DNA from: Brachynemurus nebulosus
Lineage: Eukaryota; Arthropoda; Insecta; Neuroptera; Myrmeleontidae
Length of the DNA: 64,000 nt
Assembly (NCBI GenBank): GCA_035578155.1
Contig: JAPWDM010000007.1
Coordinates: forward strand, 36,926,413-36,990,412
Direction of reading: 5' to 3'
Within the stretch, counting starts at the first letter, position 1; each line of letters starts with the position of its first letter. A program made the position numbers and the translations under genes. The notes under the pieces were generated by a model, which saw nothing but the letters and a program-made list of their open reading frames with translations, had not been told where the DNA came from and ran no database searches. Positions 29,267 to 39,825 of this stretch are shown here, piece by piece.

Positions 29267-29603
29267 CACTAACATAACAGTCACAGAATATGAATATTAA
29301 ATTAAGCTGAAAACAATTTTGTTCTAAACGAACTGTATAAGTGTAGAAAGTTTTGTACGGGAATCGGGAACCATACATACTGAAGAAGCCCACCCATACT
29401 GTCTTACAAGATATGGTAATTATCAGTTAATTCATTTGTTAAGCTTGTCATATACGTTTAATAGATGTTTAGCTTACGTGCGTGAGTCATATTTACAGTT
29501 GATTTTAATAACATAAGTAATCAGTGTGATGTTTCTCGAATATATTCATATCAGAATAAAAATCCAAATTTTGATATTAAATTTGAGAAGAATACCTGAG
29601 TAC

Positions 29604-30502
29604 CAGGGGCGTAGCTACCGCCGTATCAGCCGTATCAATGATACGGGGCCCCCGGGCTACAGAGACCCCTAACGTGTGTAAGCAAAAATTAGTAAAATGT
29701 TATCCACAATGTCACTTAAGCTCGTGCTTCCCGGGAAAAAACCATACAACAAAACTGTCATACGAGAGAATTTCAGACCCGGAATCATATTTCAAAGTTA
29801 ATGTATACTATTGCTGTTTAGATATATTAATTTCTCAAACTAAACAGATTTCAGAGCCTTTGTGACCTGAGTAATATGTTCGAAGTATTACAACCGGAGA
29901 AACTCCTATCTTCTTCAAACGAAGTGATAAAAAACGCTTCCGGAAAACTGTCGGCTAAATACAGTAAAGACATCTCAGTTAATCTTTATGAACAATTAAT
30001 TGCTCTGAAAACGTGCTTAAAATCTGAAATTCAAAAAATTCATTCCATTAAGGAACTCATGGAATTATTGCTGATAAAATTCAATAGCCTTGCATCCAGT
30101 TTTCCGGAGGTAATAACAGCATGCTTTCTATTCTTGACCCTTCCAGTTACAACCGCAACGGCTGAAAGAAGTTTTTCAAAATTAAAACTGATAAAAAATT
30201 ACCTAAGGACTTCCATAGTTCAATGGGGCAGGAACGGCTATCAGACTTGTCACTATTGTCTATAGAGGCAGAAATTTTAGAAAAACTGAAACCGTCTTCA
30301 GCTACAGATGATTTAATAAATCAATTTGCCGAGAAAAAGGCAAGAAAAGTGTATATTTAATTTGAATTGTTTGGTTAGCTCAATTTCTACGAGGAGGCGA
30401 TAACGCAAGCATTTTTGTTTCTTTTGTGAAAAATCTTTACCCTTCGTTTGGGCCCCCAACTAATTTTGATACAGGGCCCCTCTAAGGCACGCTATGCCAC
30501 TG
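29604..30502 (+). mobile_element. hAT transposon, internally deleted, copy 1
   Basis: Ends CAGGGGCGTAGC and GCTATGCCACTG, flanked by a 10-base direct repeat ACCTGAGTAC (29594-29603 and 30503-30512). It carries the C-terminal part of a hAT transposase of the type with the dimerisation signature TATAERSFSKLKLIKNYLRTS and the ending AEKKARKVY. Compared with the copy at 38897-39817, it has a small insertion after the RTS residues that shifts the frame. Most of the catalytic region is absent. Confidence 0.9.
29638..30360 (+). pseudogene. hAT transposase remnant, C-terminal part
   Basis: Read in three frame-shifted blocks. The first is 29638-29862 (MIRGPRATETPNVCKQKL, then a segment ending near DILISQ). 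The second is about 29846-30210, through the hAT dimerisation motif. The third is about 30226-30360, ending KKARKVYI and stop. It lacks the DNA-binding N-terminus and most of the RNase H-like core, so it should not be active. Confidence 0.85.
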
Positions 30503-31274
30503 ACCTGAGTACTAAAGTGTACTTTAACAGTGTAAGTTCAAACGATTTGTGTGACATTCTGACACCCATACAACTCATAAAATCTTTTTAGAAAATTGAA
30601 AAACAACTTTATAATCGTTTATATATATTTCTTAAGTTTATAAATTTTTTATTATTATTTATCACATGCGTACATAGTAAACTAATAGTTTTAATGACAA
30701 ATTTTTATATCAAATGTACCATTTCAAAGAACCTTTTGAAAAATTATCAAAGCACAAAATTATATATTATATTTGTATTTGCATTTGAATTGAGGAAATT
30801 GATATAGTCATTACATAGTCAATAAAAATATTATTTTATATTGTTTTATTTTAATGGGGTAATTTGTAAAAATATCCCTTCTTTATGTAATTGATAAGGG
30901 CATCGCCAAGGGTGGCGCAGGGGAGGGCAGCTGTCCGATCGCGAAATAGCGAATTTCTGCTATCTTGTTTCAATGTAAGTGCATATTATAACCTCTTAAT
31001 AAACACTGGAAATATCTTTAAGCCTACGAAAAAGTATCAAATACAAAGAATTGTTTACTTAACACTATAGACCTCACAGTTTTTCAAAACGAACCTGTTG
31101 GTCTAAGATTCATTTTTTAAAAATCAATTTTTTGTAATTAGAGAAAATCCGACTACGAACACTTTAAAAACCACACAGCAAGTCTTATATTGTTCCAAGA
31201 GACGCAAAGTACACGAATTGCAGGGACGGATTAACCCACTTTGGAGTCCTAGACATTTTCTTCTTACCGGCCCC

Positions 31275-31730
31275 ACATTTCATGTTACACGACGTAATGT
31301 TAATCTAGTTAATGGCGGAAATGTTTCCAGGCTACAACAAATATATTTAGAGTTAAAGAATTACTTCCAAACATTTCTCTAATGCTTAAAAAAGTATCGA
31401 TATTTGTCTGAATTACATAGTCGGCCAAGTGGTCGCAAAACGACATTTCATATTACACGACCGAAATTAGACCAGTTAATGGCGGAAATGATTCCAAGCT
31501 ACAAAAAATATATTTAGAGTGAAAGAATTACTTTTAAAGATTTCTTTAACGCTTAAAAAAGTTTCGATATTTATCTGAATTACATGTTCGGCCAAGTGGT
31601 CGCAAACCGACATTTCATATTACACGACCTAATGTTATTTCAATTAATGGCGGAAATGATTTCAGGCTACAAGAAATCTATTCAGAGTTAATGAGTTACT
31701 TTTAAACATTTCGTTAATGCTTAAAAAACT
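31275..31730 (+). repeat. 168-base tandem repeat, locus 1
   Basis: Units starting at about 31275, 31444 and 31612 share CATTTCATATTACACGACC, TTAATGGCGGAAATGATT, AAAAAAGT(A/T)TCGATATTT and GGCCAAGTGGTCGCAAA. They are bracketed by near-identical sequences (GGATTAACCCACTTTGG at about 31230 and 31742) of a larger unclassified element. Confidence 0.88.
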
Positions 31731-31814
31731 GTTGGCAGAGCGGATTAACCCACTTTGGGGCCTTAGCTATTTTCTTCGTACCAGGCTTAAATATTCAAAA
31801 TAGATACTTTGACC

Positions 31815-32193
31815 TAGTGATGAGCAAATGCAAGACCAAGACCAAGACTTGGCAGTCTTGGTCTTGGTCTTGTTCTTGCATTAAGAATCTTAGTCTTGAT
31901 CTTGCTAGAGCAGTTTGAGTCTTGGTCTTGGTCTTGGTCTTGCAAAATGCAGTCTTGGTCTTGGTAATGCTAAAAAATCTCGCACTTTCTTGCATTATAT
32001 TTTCAAACTATTTAAATAGTTTAGCAAGAGTCTTGCTTTTTTCTTGCTTTGTCTTGGTCTTGCTCACTTGAGTCTTGGTATTGGTCTTGCAGCCATACTT
32101 ATAGTCTTGGTCTTGCTCTTGGTATACATAGTCTTGGTCTTGGCCTTGGTCTTGCAAAAAATGCAAGACCAAGACTAATTTTGCTCATCACTA
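31815..32193 (+). mobile_element. hAT-type MITE of GTCTTG/CAAGAC hexamers, copy A
   Basis: Ends TAGTGATGAGCAAA and TTTGCTCATCACTA. The body is dominated by tandem CAAGAC on one side and GTCTTG/GTCTTGG on the other, with a short unique centre. Near-duplicated flanks CTTTGACC (31807-31814) and GTTTGACC (32196-32203). Non-coding. Much of the central unique section present in copies B and C is missing. Confidence 0.85.
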
Positions 32194-32709
32194 CAGTTTG
32201 ACCGGGCCCTTCAGAAAATGAGCTCTAGCCATTTGTCTGTGCGATGATCCGACCCTGATGTATTGTTATAATTTGATCCATTTCTGTTGTAGTCTTTGAA
32301 AATAAACAATCAAATTGAGTTTTATATAACAGAGAAAAACAAATTTCAATCGAATTTTTCATCTCTTTTTAACACTGCTGTTGAACCACAGCAATCATTT
32401 TAAGGTAGAGTTCTTTGAAAAAAATTATAATTAATGATTCGAAAATAATGCACCAGTGTGACGTTTAGGTAATTTACTTTTGTTATTTCGGTTACCTGTT
32501 CTCTTTTTTAGAAGTTTTATGAATGAATCCGTGTATCTGTTACAAATAATAATTTAATTGATCAAAATCCAAAAAAAAACTCTTTCATAAGATTTTTGAA
32601 AGAATTCGTTATAGACAAAAACTTCTCAATATGTGCTATTCATATAATCTTTGGATATTAATTATTTGAAGAAGTGCAAAAACACATTTGGAAACAAAAC
32701 AATATTATG

Positions 32710-33400
32710 CGGCCCATACACGGTTCAACTTGTTGTCCAACTTCAGTTATTCCCAATGTTTGAACAAGAAAACTTCGTTAAAATTATGGATAAAATTCTT
32801 GCCTTAGCAGTAATTGCAGAAATTAGTAAAGAAAGCTTGAGTAAACGAAAAAAAAGAAAATAGAGCAGAGTGGTTAGGGAAAAAATTTTCTAATGAAAAA
32901 CTATTTAAAAAAATTAGTGAATGTGAACCAGACGATTACAAAAATTAAATGCGAATGAACGAAAAAATTTTTAATGATATTTTAGTAAAAATAACACCTT
33001 TAAGAAGCAAAGAAGATACGTTTATGCGTGATGCAATTTCTGCAAAAACACTTGGAAATTACATTAAGGTTTCTTGCAACGGGAAATTCTTTCAAAAACT
33101 TAAAATTTTCAAATGCGGTATCACCGCAAGCTATTTAAACTTTCCAATTGTTATCGCTGTAAATATTTTCTTGATTACACTCTTTACAGCATATATGTAC
33201 TGGTTTTGTTGTTCAACTACCCCACACACAGTACAACATGTTCATAGACCATTTGCTCCGTCCACGTAAAATCAAAATATTTTGATTTTACTTCAACCGT
33301 TTATGCAACCATCAAAATAGTTGACCAACTGCCCCACACACGATTCAACATGTTGTACAACTCAACCAAGTTGTACAACAAGTTGAACCGTGTATGTTTT
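32710..33400 (+). mobile_element. PIF/Harbinger element remnant
   Basis: Matching inverted ends CCATACACGGTTCAACTTGT and ACAAGTTGAACCGTGTATG. An additional end-like copy (CACGATTCAACATGTTGTAC) at about 33337 suggests rearrangement. It encloses a broken transposase 5' part. Confidence 0.75.
32756..33180 (+). pseudogene. PIF/Harbinger transposase remnant, N-terminal part
   Basis: Reads MFEQENFVKIMDKILALAVI and SKESLSKRKKRK, then after a frame change at the A-rich tract (about 32860) RAEWLGKKFSNEKLF and ISECEPDDYKN, a stop, then MRMNEKIFNDILVKITPL, and after a further shift ITLRFLATGNSF and NAVSPQAI. This order is that of Harbinger nuclease N-termini. The catalytic DDE domain is absent. Confidence 0.8.
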
Positions 33401-34724
33401 GTGGATACAGGAGCGAATAAATAGTCCAACTGGTAACGTCATAGATTACATTGTAAAAGGTGCTATGGTCGAATTCTACCACTCTTTTTGCGTTTTAACA
33501 CTTACACTGAAAACTAGGCCGACTTAACATTAATAATAAGTATCTAGCAATAAATTAAGAGTGATGAAAAACTTCTTTTAAGGCGTTATATCACTCAGGG
33601 ATATTGAAAATTTCAAATATTTCGGAGTGCTCCAAGTCGCCTTGGAAAATGGCTGTAAAAATTTTTTCCCACCTACGAATTCTTTTCGAACATCATTTTT
33701 AAAAGCTTATGCATCATTTAAGATTATCAAGGAATTCTTTCTCATACGTCAAGGTATACACCAAGGAATTCAGTTCCAATTGTTTGGAACTTTTCTTGGA
33801 ATCCGGTGTTGTTTTTTTATTCCCATATCAATTTCGGCTATAATAAGATATTTGAATTCTTTTAATTTTATTCTTAAAAAATACATACATAGATCTAAAA
33901 AATGAGATGTCAAAGAATTGAAATTAAAATTAAAAAAAAAAATGTAGCACATCTGGCATTGTATCTAAATGATTTTTAATTCATTTTTCATATATAAAAA
34001 AGAAAAAAAAATTGTCTACTTTGATGAATTAGAGTGTGGTCAATCAGTCTGTACCGAAATAACTTTTATTAAAACATTCTTGTAACCTCTACATGAGAAG
34101 TACTGACTATTTATTTATTTAGTAAATAAAATATGTAGTTGGTATTTGTGTAAAACATAAAAAAGTCGATCTTAAATTATACAGTTTTACATTAAATATC
34201 CTATTATACTTTCCCAAAATTTAATGAAAATTCAGACCTGAATAGCCAGAACCAAAAAATAAACATGTGCGCACAAAGAAATTTTTAGTTTCCGCACATT
34301 TTATGTACTTACTTCTGCCATTAGAAGCCGATAATCAAAATGTCCTTGTTGGACTCTCACATTTTTAAATGCACCTGTGTAATATCGGATTCACAAACTG
34401 TTTTTTTCTTAATAATGCTACTTTTCAGAAGCAATCAGAAGAATTTTATAAAAATAGAATAAAAAAAAAAACTTAATTTATTTTTTATATAATATCAATT
34501 GGATCCGCATGATATGAGAGCGGCACATTAGAAAATAACATTACAGCATATATAAAAGGTGGTTTTTTGTGTTAAATAATTCTTTTTTTAACCAAAATTT
34601 TTTGTAATATTCAAAAAATGAATTATTTGTATCAAACATATGTCCTGACTTGCGTAGGTTCCCAGTTTTTAATGAAGAAGTCTTATAGAGGAAAATAGTT
34701 ATAAAAGAAGTCCTGCATTCAAGG
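33401..34724. other. Intergenic, nothing recognised
   Basis: AT-rich; short frames at 33627 and 33770 overlap on opposite strands and show no homology. Confidence 0.5.
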
Positions 34725-35162
34725 TAGTGATGAGCAAAATTAGTCTTGGTCTTGCAGTCTTGTCTTGGTCTTGTATTTTTTGCAAGACCAAGACCAAGAC
34801 TATAAGTATGGCTGCAAGACCAATACCAAGACTCAACTGAGCAAGACCAAGACAATAGCAAGAAAAAAGCAAGACTCTTGCTAAATTATTTAAATAGTTT
34901 AAAAGTATAATTAATACCGTAAAGATAGAAAATTCTGATTTTAAAAGGAAAAAATTCGCTAATAAAAAATTGCAAGAAAGTGCAAGATTCTTTAGCAATA
35001 CCAAGACCAAAACCAATACCAAGACTGCATTTTGCAAGACCAAAACCAAGACCAAGACTCAAACTGCTCTAGCAAGGCCAAGATCGAGATTCTTAATGCA
35101 AGAACAAGACCAAGACCAAGACTTGGCAGTCTTGGTCTTGGTCTTGCATTTGCTCATCACTA
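34725..35162 (-). mobile_element. hAT-type MITE of GTCTTG/CAAGAC hexamers, copy B
   Basis: Same ends as copy A but in the opposite orientation, with a perfect 8-base target duplication ATTCAAGG (34717-34724 and 35163-35170). Apparent open frames here translate simple repeats only (KTKTKTKT, LVLVLVL). Confidence 0.92.
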
Positions 35163-36014
35163 ATTCAAGGACCCAACAAAAATTTTGCGTCTTCCACTTC
35201 ACTTTAAACTCGTATAAACATAGAGTTTAGCGATTACCCGTACAAACATAGAGTTTAGCTAAAGGCTAGCAGTTTCCCAACTATTTCCCCAATCACGTGA
35301 TATTTTGAATGAAATATGGTACTTTTTTCAGGAAATATCGATTTTATATTTTATTTTCAGTTTTCGCAAAAGATTTTGATGTTTTACTGATGAGAAACCA
35401 CCAACCGGAAATAAAATTCGAGTACAAAAAATCGAGGGCCTCATAAGGCCCACGTCTACCCTTGGTTATAGACAAAATCGTTTGGAAATTTCATTGAACG
35501 ATTGTGTAAAGCAAAAAGATAAGCCAACAAGTTGAAATTTGGAAATAAGTAAATGCATAGTAAAATGAAAATATTTTTGGCAAATTATTGTGTACCGAAC
35601 TATCGAACTTTTTGAACAGTGGGATATAACTTTAATTAATTATAGTCTTCAATATATAACATACAACACACTCAATTTCGAATAGAAAAAATGTCCTTCC
35701 AGGAGCGTATCAACTTGTTAAGGTTCCCTAAATTTAGATTAACATAATAATGAAAGTAATTCAAGTTTATTTAACTCCAAAATCATTTTTGATTATTGCG
35801 AGCTTTTTTCCGTGTTCATAAAACTACTAGTGTCGGTTATACTTTTTTCAAAAAAAAAAATTAATTATATTTAGACAATGAAACTATTATTTACTGATTA
35901 ACATGCAAAAGAACTTTTTTTACCATATTGATATTTTTAGAATACAATTTTTAACAAATACTATTGGTGCACCTTTTACCTTTTCTAATACGTTCATAAC
36001 AAAAAAAAAAAGAA

Positions 36015-36446
36015 TTAAATAAAATACGAAATACGTGGAACATGTGTTTGAAAATAACATTTTTTCGTAAAAACCAACAAAATTTTAATTGGTGTAAACA
36101 TTTTTTTTAATTGAAAATATTGAATAATATTGAAAAGTCCACGACCCTGCCGGACCCAAACAATGTATAAAATATATTGTTTCTGATACAGGCGATTCCA
36201 AATTCTGTGAAGACGATCTAAACGACCATTAATTTTTGCTAGCGAAGGAGAAGCCACGAGGATAGGCTGGCTGGCGAGGAAACAACGGATAACGTTGTAA
36301 CTCATTTTGGGATAAATGTGTTGAACGTAACCTACTCTGTAAGAAGGCGACCATGCTTTATCATAGATCACCCCAGAATTCATTCCACTGTTTTTAGTCG
36401 TGTTAGTTTTCAAAGCTTGGTGGAGATTCGGCATCGCTTGGTTCAC
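36015..36446 (-). CDS. Uncharacterised open frame, 143 codons
   Basis: Longest open frame in the 35-37 kb interval (begins MNQAMPNLHQALKTN; includes KAWSPSYRVGYVQHIYPKM). The stretch 36200-36460 has higher GC than its surroundings, and a 66-codon frame overlaps on the other strand. I recognise no domain. It could be a decayed transposon or gene fragment, or chance. Confidence 0.2.
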   Translation of the reverse strand: MNQAMPNLHQALKTNTTKNSGMNSGVIYDKAWSPSYRVGYVQHIYPKMSYNVIRCFLASQPILVASPSLAKINGRLDRLHRIWNRLYQKQYILYIVWVRQGRGLFNIIQYFQLKKMFTPIKILLVFTKKCYFQTHVPRISYFI

Positions 36447-37168
36447 CCGTCAAACGTCACGGAGACTTTTTTGTTCACTTTGACGAGTACAATCTTTTTC
36501 AAATCAGCCTCTATATAATAAAACAAAAGCATTGTATATATGGCATATATATTTATATAATACAGTAGCTGGATTTATCGAAGCGTATCGAACTTACAGT
36601 AGCGTTTTATTAAGTGTTATTGTTCAAATGAATCTGAACTTAATGAATATCTGTACATAAGAGAGAAAATGGCTTAACATCGGGTACCATTATTGAAGAG
36701 CTCGACTTTTATTAAGAAAGAATGACTTAAGAGTATTTTTATATTGCGTCCACGGTGAATACTATATGTCGTTTTTTGTACAAAATAAGGCAAACAATTC
36801 AGGCAAATGTCTATCCGTCCAACCTTGTGTGTGTTGATGTGTGATACCCCTGCCTGTTAGTTATATTATAATAACAATTGCCAGAAGGATAATTAATCGG
36901 AGTACTTGATCTTGGGTACTTAAAAACAAAAAGTAATTGGTTTTAAGAGGATACTTCATTTCAACAGTTACTGCAAAAACTTACCTGTAGGTAATGATAG
37001 GGTTCGTTCAATCAGAATCACCGCTGTCAGTGTTTTTAGCTGCATTGGTAGGGTCATCCAAGAAGCTTCCTGGCAAAAGTAGAGTCGTAAAAGGCTTTCC
37101 GTAACCTAGGGGCACAAAATGATCTTTGAAACTAGTCGTTGATTTCTGGGGTAAAAAGATAGCTCAAA

Positions 37169-38059
37169 GGGGAGGTTTACTTGAGAGTCGTTAAAAAAAA
37201 TCGATTTTTTTGCAGAAATTGATAGCTAATTATGTGTAGAACATGTTCCCAAAGTGATTTTGCTGAAAGTAATTTAAGGGAAGGTTTACTTGAGATTTGA
37301 TAAAAAAAATCGATTTTTTTTTGCAGAAATTGGTAGCAAATTATGTGTAGAATATGTTCCCAAAGTGATTTTACTGAAAATAATTTAAAAAGAAGATTCT
37401 TGCACATTAACCGAATCCAGCTTTCTATAAAAAAAAAAATTCAAAAAACGTAGTTCACGCAATAATGAGTATTAAATATAAAATTTTGAAAATACGTTTC
37501 TTTATATATATTTTATAATATCTCGGAACAACATTTTTGGAACTGGCGGACACGATAACTCAAAAACTATTCGATGGATCCTTTTTTAAAATTTTTTATT
37601 TTAAAGATAATTCAATTCTTCGGCAACTCTACCTAAGTTCGATACACTTTCAATATTTTTTTATTTTTAAATTTACTTTAAAGAGCGAAAAATAAGACAA
37701 AAATCGTAATCAAAAGTTCAAACATCGCCATTTTTTTTTCTTTCAGCAATTTATTGATATTATAGGTAGAGGTGCCGGTACTCTTCATATATTTTATAAA
37801 TCTTTTTTGTTTTTGGATTTCGGTGGTTTATTAACGGCGCTAGGATGTCCACCAACAAGGCATTGGATTTTCGGATCGTCACACTTCACTATCTATAAAA
37901 TGGACACTTTTTTATATTTTTCCTTGAAAATTTTTTTTTTGTGTAGTTTAATACCTAATAAATATGTGCACAAAATTTGAAATTGATATTTACTCCCGTT
38001 CTTGAAAAAAAATTCTAGAAAAATACATAATTTTTAAGGACTCTCGAGTAAACCTCCCC
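37169..38059. mobile_element. TTAA-type element with AGGTTTACT ends
   Basis: Ends GGGGAGGTTTACTTGAGAGT and ACTCTCGAGTAAACCTCCCC. TTAA at the right border; the left border has TCAAA, so one copy of the target site is mutated. Inside the left part a segment of about 100 bases is tandemly repeated (37190-37280 and 37285-37380: AAAAAAATCGATTTTTTTGC, CATGTTCCCAAAGTGA). Confidence 0.7.
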
Positions 38060-38896
38060 TTAAGGGAAGAATTTTTCGTAGGAGGACAGCAGCTCCAAAC
38101 GGAAAATTGCCTAAGGATAACGACTGACAACCTTAATCATCTTGCGAACAAAGTTACCAAAGATATATATATATTCAAATTATTTAAACGTTTCCAATCA
38201 TAATTGTTACAGACAATATGCTTGATGGATGAATACATGTTGTGGGAACGTAAGATAATTTGGAATTTGAAAACGTTTCTCAGTATTGACAATAAATAAA
38301 ATATTCAGTATGGTTGTCACTATACAAAAATAAGATGAAACTGTCACCGTGGTCTGTTTGATTGGTCATCCGTGTCTGAACCACTTTCAAAACTTCGCAA
38401 TATTTATATTAAAAACTGTCTTCAGTCACATAGAATTACAACTATACAATTCTATTTTGAAAATAATTGAATAAAAAAAATATTTTTTTATTATATTCAA
38501 TAGATAATAAAATATTTTGAAATATTTTTATGTAGAAAAACTTGCTGAGTTCAACTGAATGTGTTTGTTGTTTTTCGTAAAAATTTTTTGATTGAAATTC
38601 AACGTGTGGAAAAGTTTTTGTTAGTCATTATGTAAAATTTCTCAATGGAATCGAAACACGCCATGTTGAAATTGCGGGAAAGTACTTGCCAGAGGATAAA
38701 TTTCTAATAATTTTATTAGAAGTAAAAAGAACTGTCTCAAGCATACATGACTAGTTTTAGGATGATCGCTTCCGAGTTTATCGTTAATAACGTCTTTTTT
38801 TCAATTGTACTATGACATTTGCTATCAGAATTCCAACATTTGTTCAGGAAATATTTAATACTTTCACTTTTTAGAATGAAAAAATTAAAGTTGAAA

Positions 38897-39817
38897 CAGT
38901 GGCGTAGCGTGCCTTGGAGGGGCCCTGTATCAAAATTAGTTGGGGGCCCAAATGAAGGGTAAAGATTTCTCACAAAAGAAACAAAAATGCTTCCATTAAA
39001 TTAAAATAAATATTTATTGAATATAAGTTATCGCTTCCTCCTAGAAATTGAGCTAGCCAAACAATTCAAATTAAATATACACTTGTCTTGCCTTTTTTCG
39101 GCAAACTGATTTATTAAATCATCTATAGTTGAAGATGGTTTCAGTTTTTTTAAAATTTCTGCCTCTATAGACAATAGTGACAAGTCTGATAGTCGTTCCT
39201 ACCCCATCGAAGTCCTTAGGTAATTTTTTATCAGTTTTAATTTTGAAAAACTTCTTTCAGCTGTTGCGGTTGTAACTGGAAGGGTCAAGAATAGAAAGCA
39301 TGCTGTTATTACCTTCGGAAAATTGAATGCAAGGCTATTGAATTTTATCAGCAATAATTCCATGAGCTCCTTAATGGAATGAATTTTTTGAATTTCAGAT
39401 TTTAAGCATGTTTTCAGAGCAATTAATTTTCCATAAAGATTAACTGAGATGTCTTTACTGTATTTAGCCGACAGTTTTCTGGAAGCGTTTTTTATCATTT
39501 CGTTTGAAGAAGATAGGAGTTTTTCCGGTTGTAATACTTCGAACATATTACTCAGGTCACAAAGGCTCTGAAATCTGTTTAGTTTGAGAAACTAATATAT
39601 CTAAACAGCAATAGTATATATTGACTTTGAAATATGATTCCAGGTCTGAAATTCTCTCGTATGACAGTTTTTTTGTATGTTTTTCCCCGGGAAGCACGAG
39701 ATTAAGTGACAATGTGGATAACATTTTACTAATTTTTGCTTACACACCTTAGGGGCCTCTGTAGCCCGGGGGCCCCGTATCATTGATACGGCTGATACGG
39801 CGGTAGCTACGCCTCTG
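38897..39817 (-). mobile_element. hAT transposon, internally deleted, copy 2 (inverted)
   Basis: Same family as 29604-30502 in the opposite orientation. The ends CAGTGGCGTAGC and CTACGCCTCTG are flanked by a perfect 8-base duplication AGTTGAAA (38889-38896 and 39818-39825), the hAT hallmark. It contains the same two protein segments with a few substitutions, plus an in-frame TAG just after the RTSMG residues. Confidence 0.93.
39113..39783 (-). pseudogene. hAT transposase remnant, C-terminal part, copy 2
   Basis: Minus-strand reading of blocks 39783-39601 (MIRGPRATEAPKVCKQKL) and 39546-39199 (MFEVLQPEKLLSSSNEMIKN to TATAERSFSKLKLIKNYL), followed by a TAG and then the closing segment. Same internal truncation as copy 1, so both descend from one already deleted element. 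Confidence 0.83.
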
Positions 39818-39825
39818 AGTTGAAA

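Noticed and set aside
31795..35230. Open frames reading KTKTKTKT or LVLVLVL
   Set aside because: They translate the CAAGAC/GTCTTG hexamer of the hAT MITEs and are not genes.
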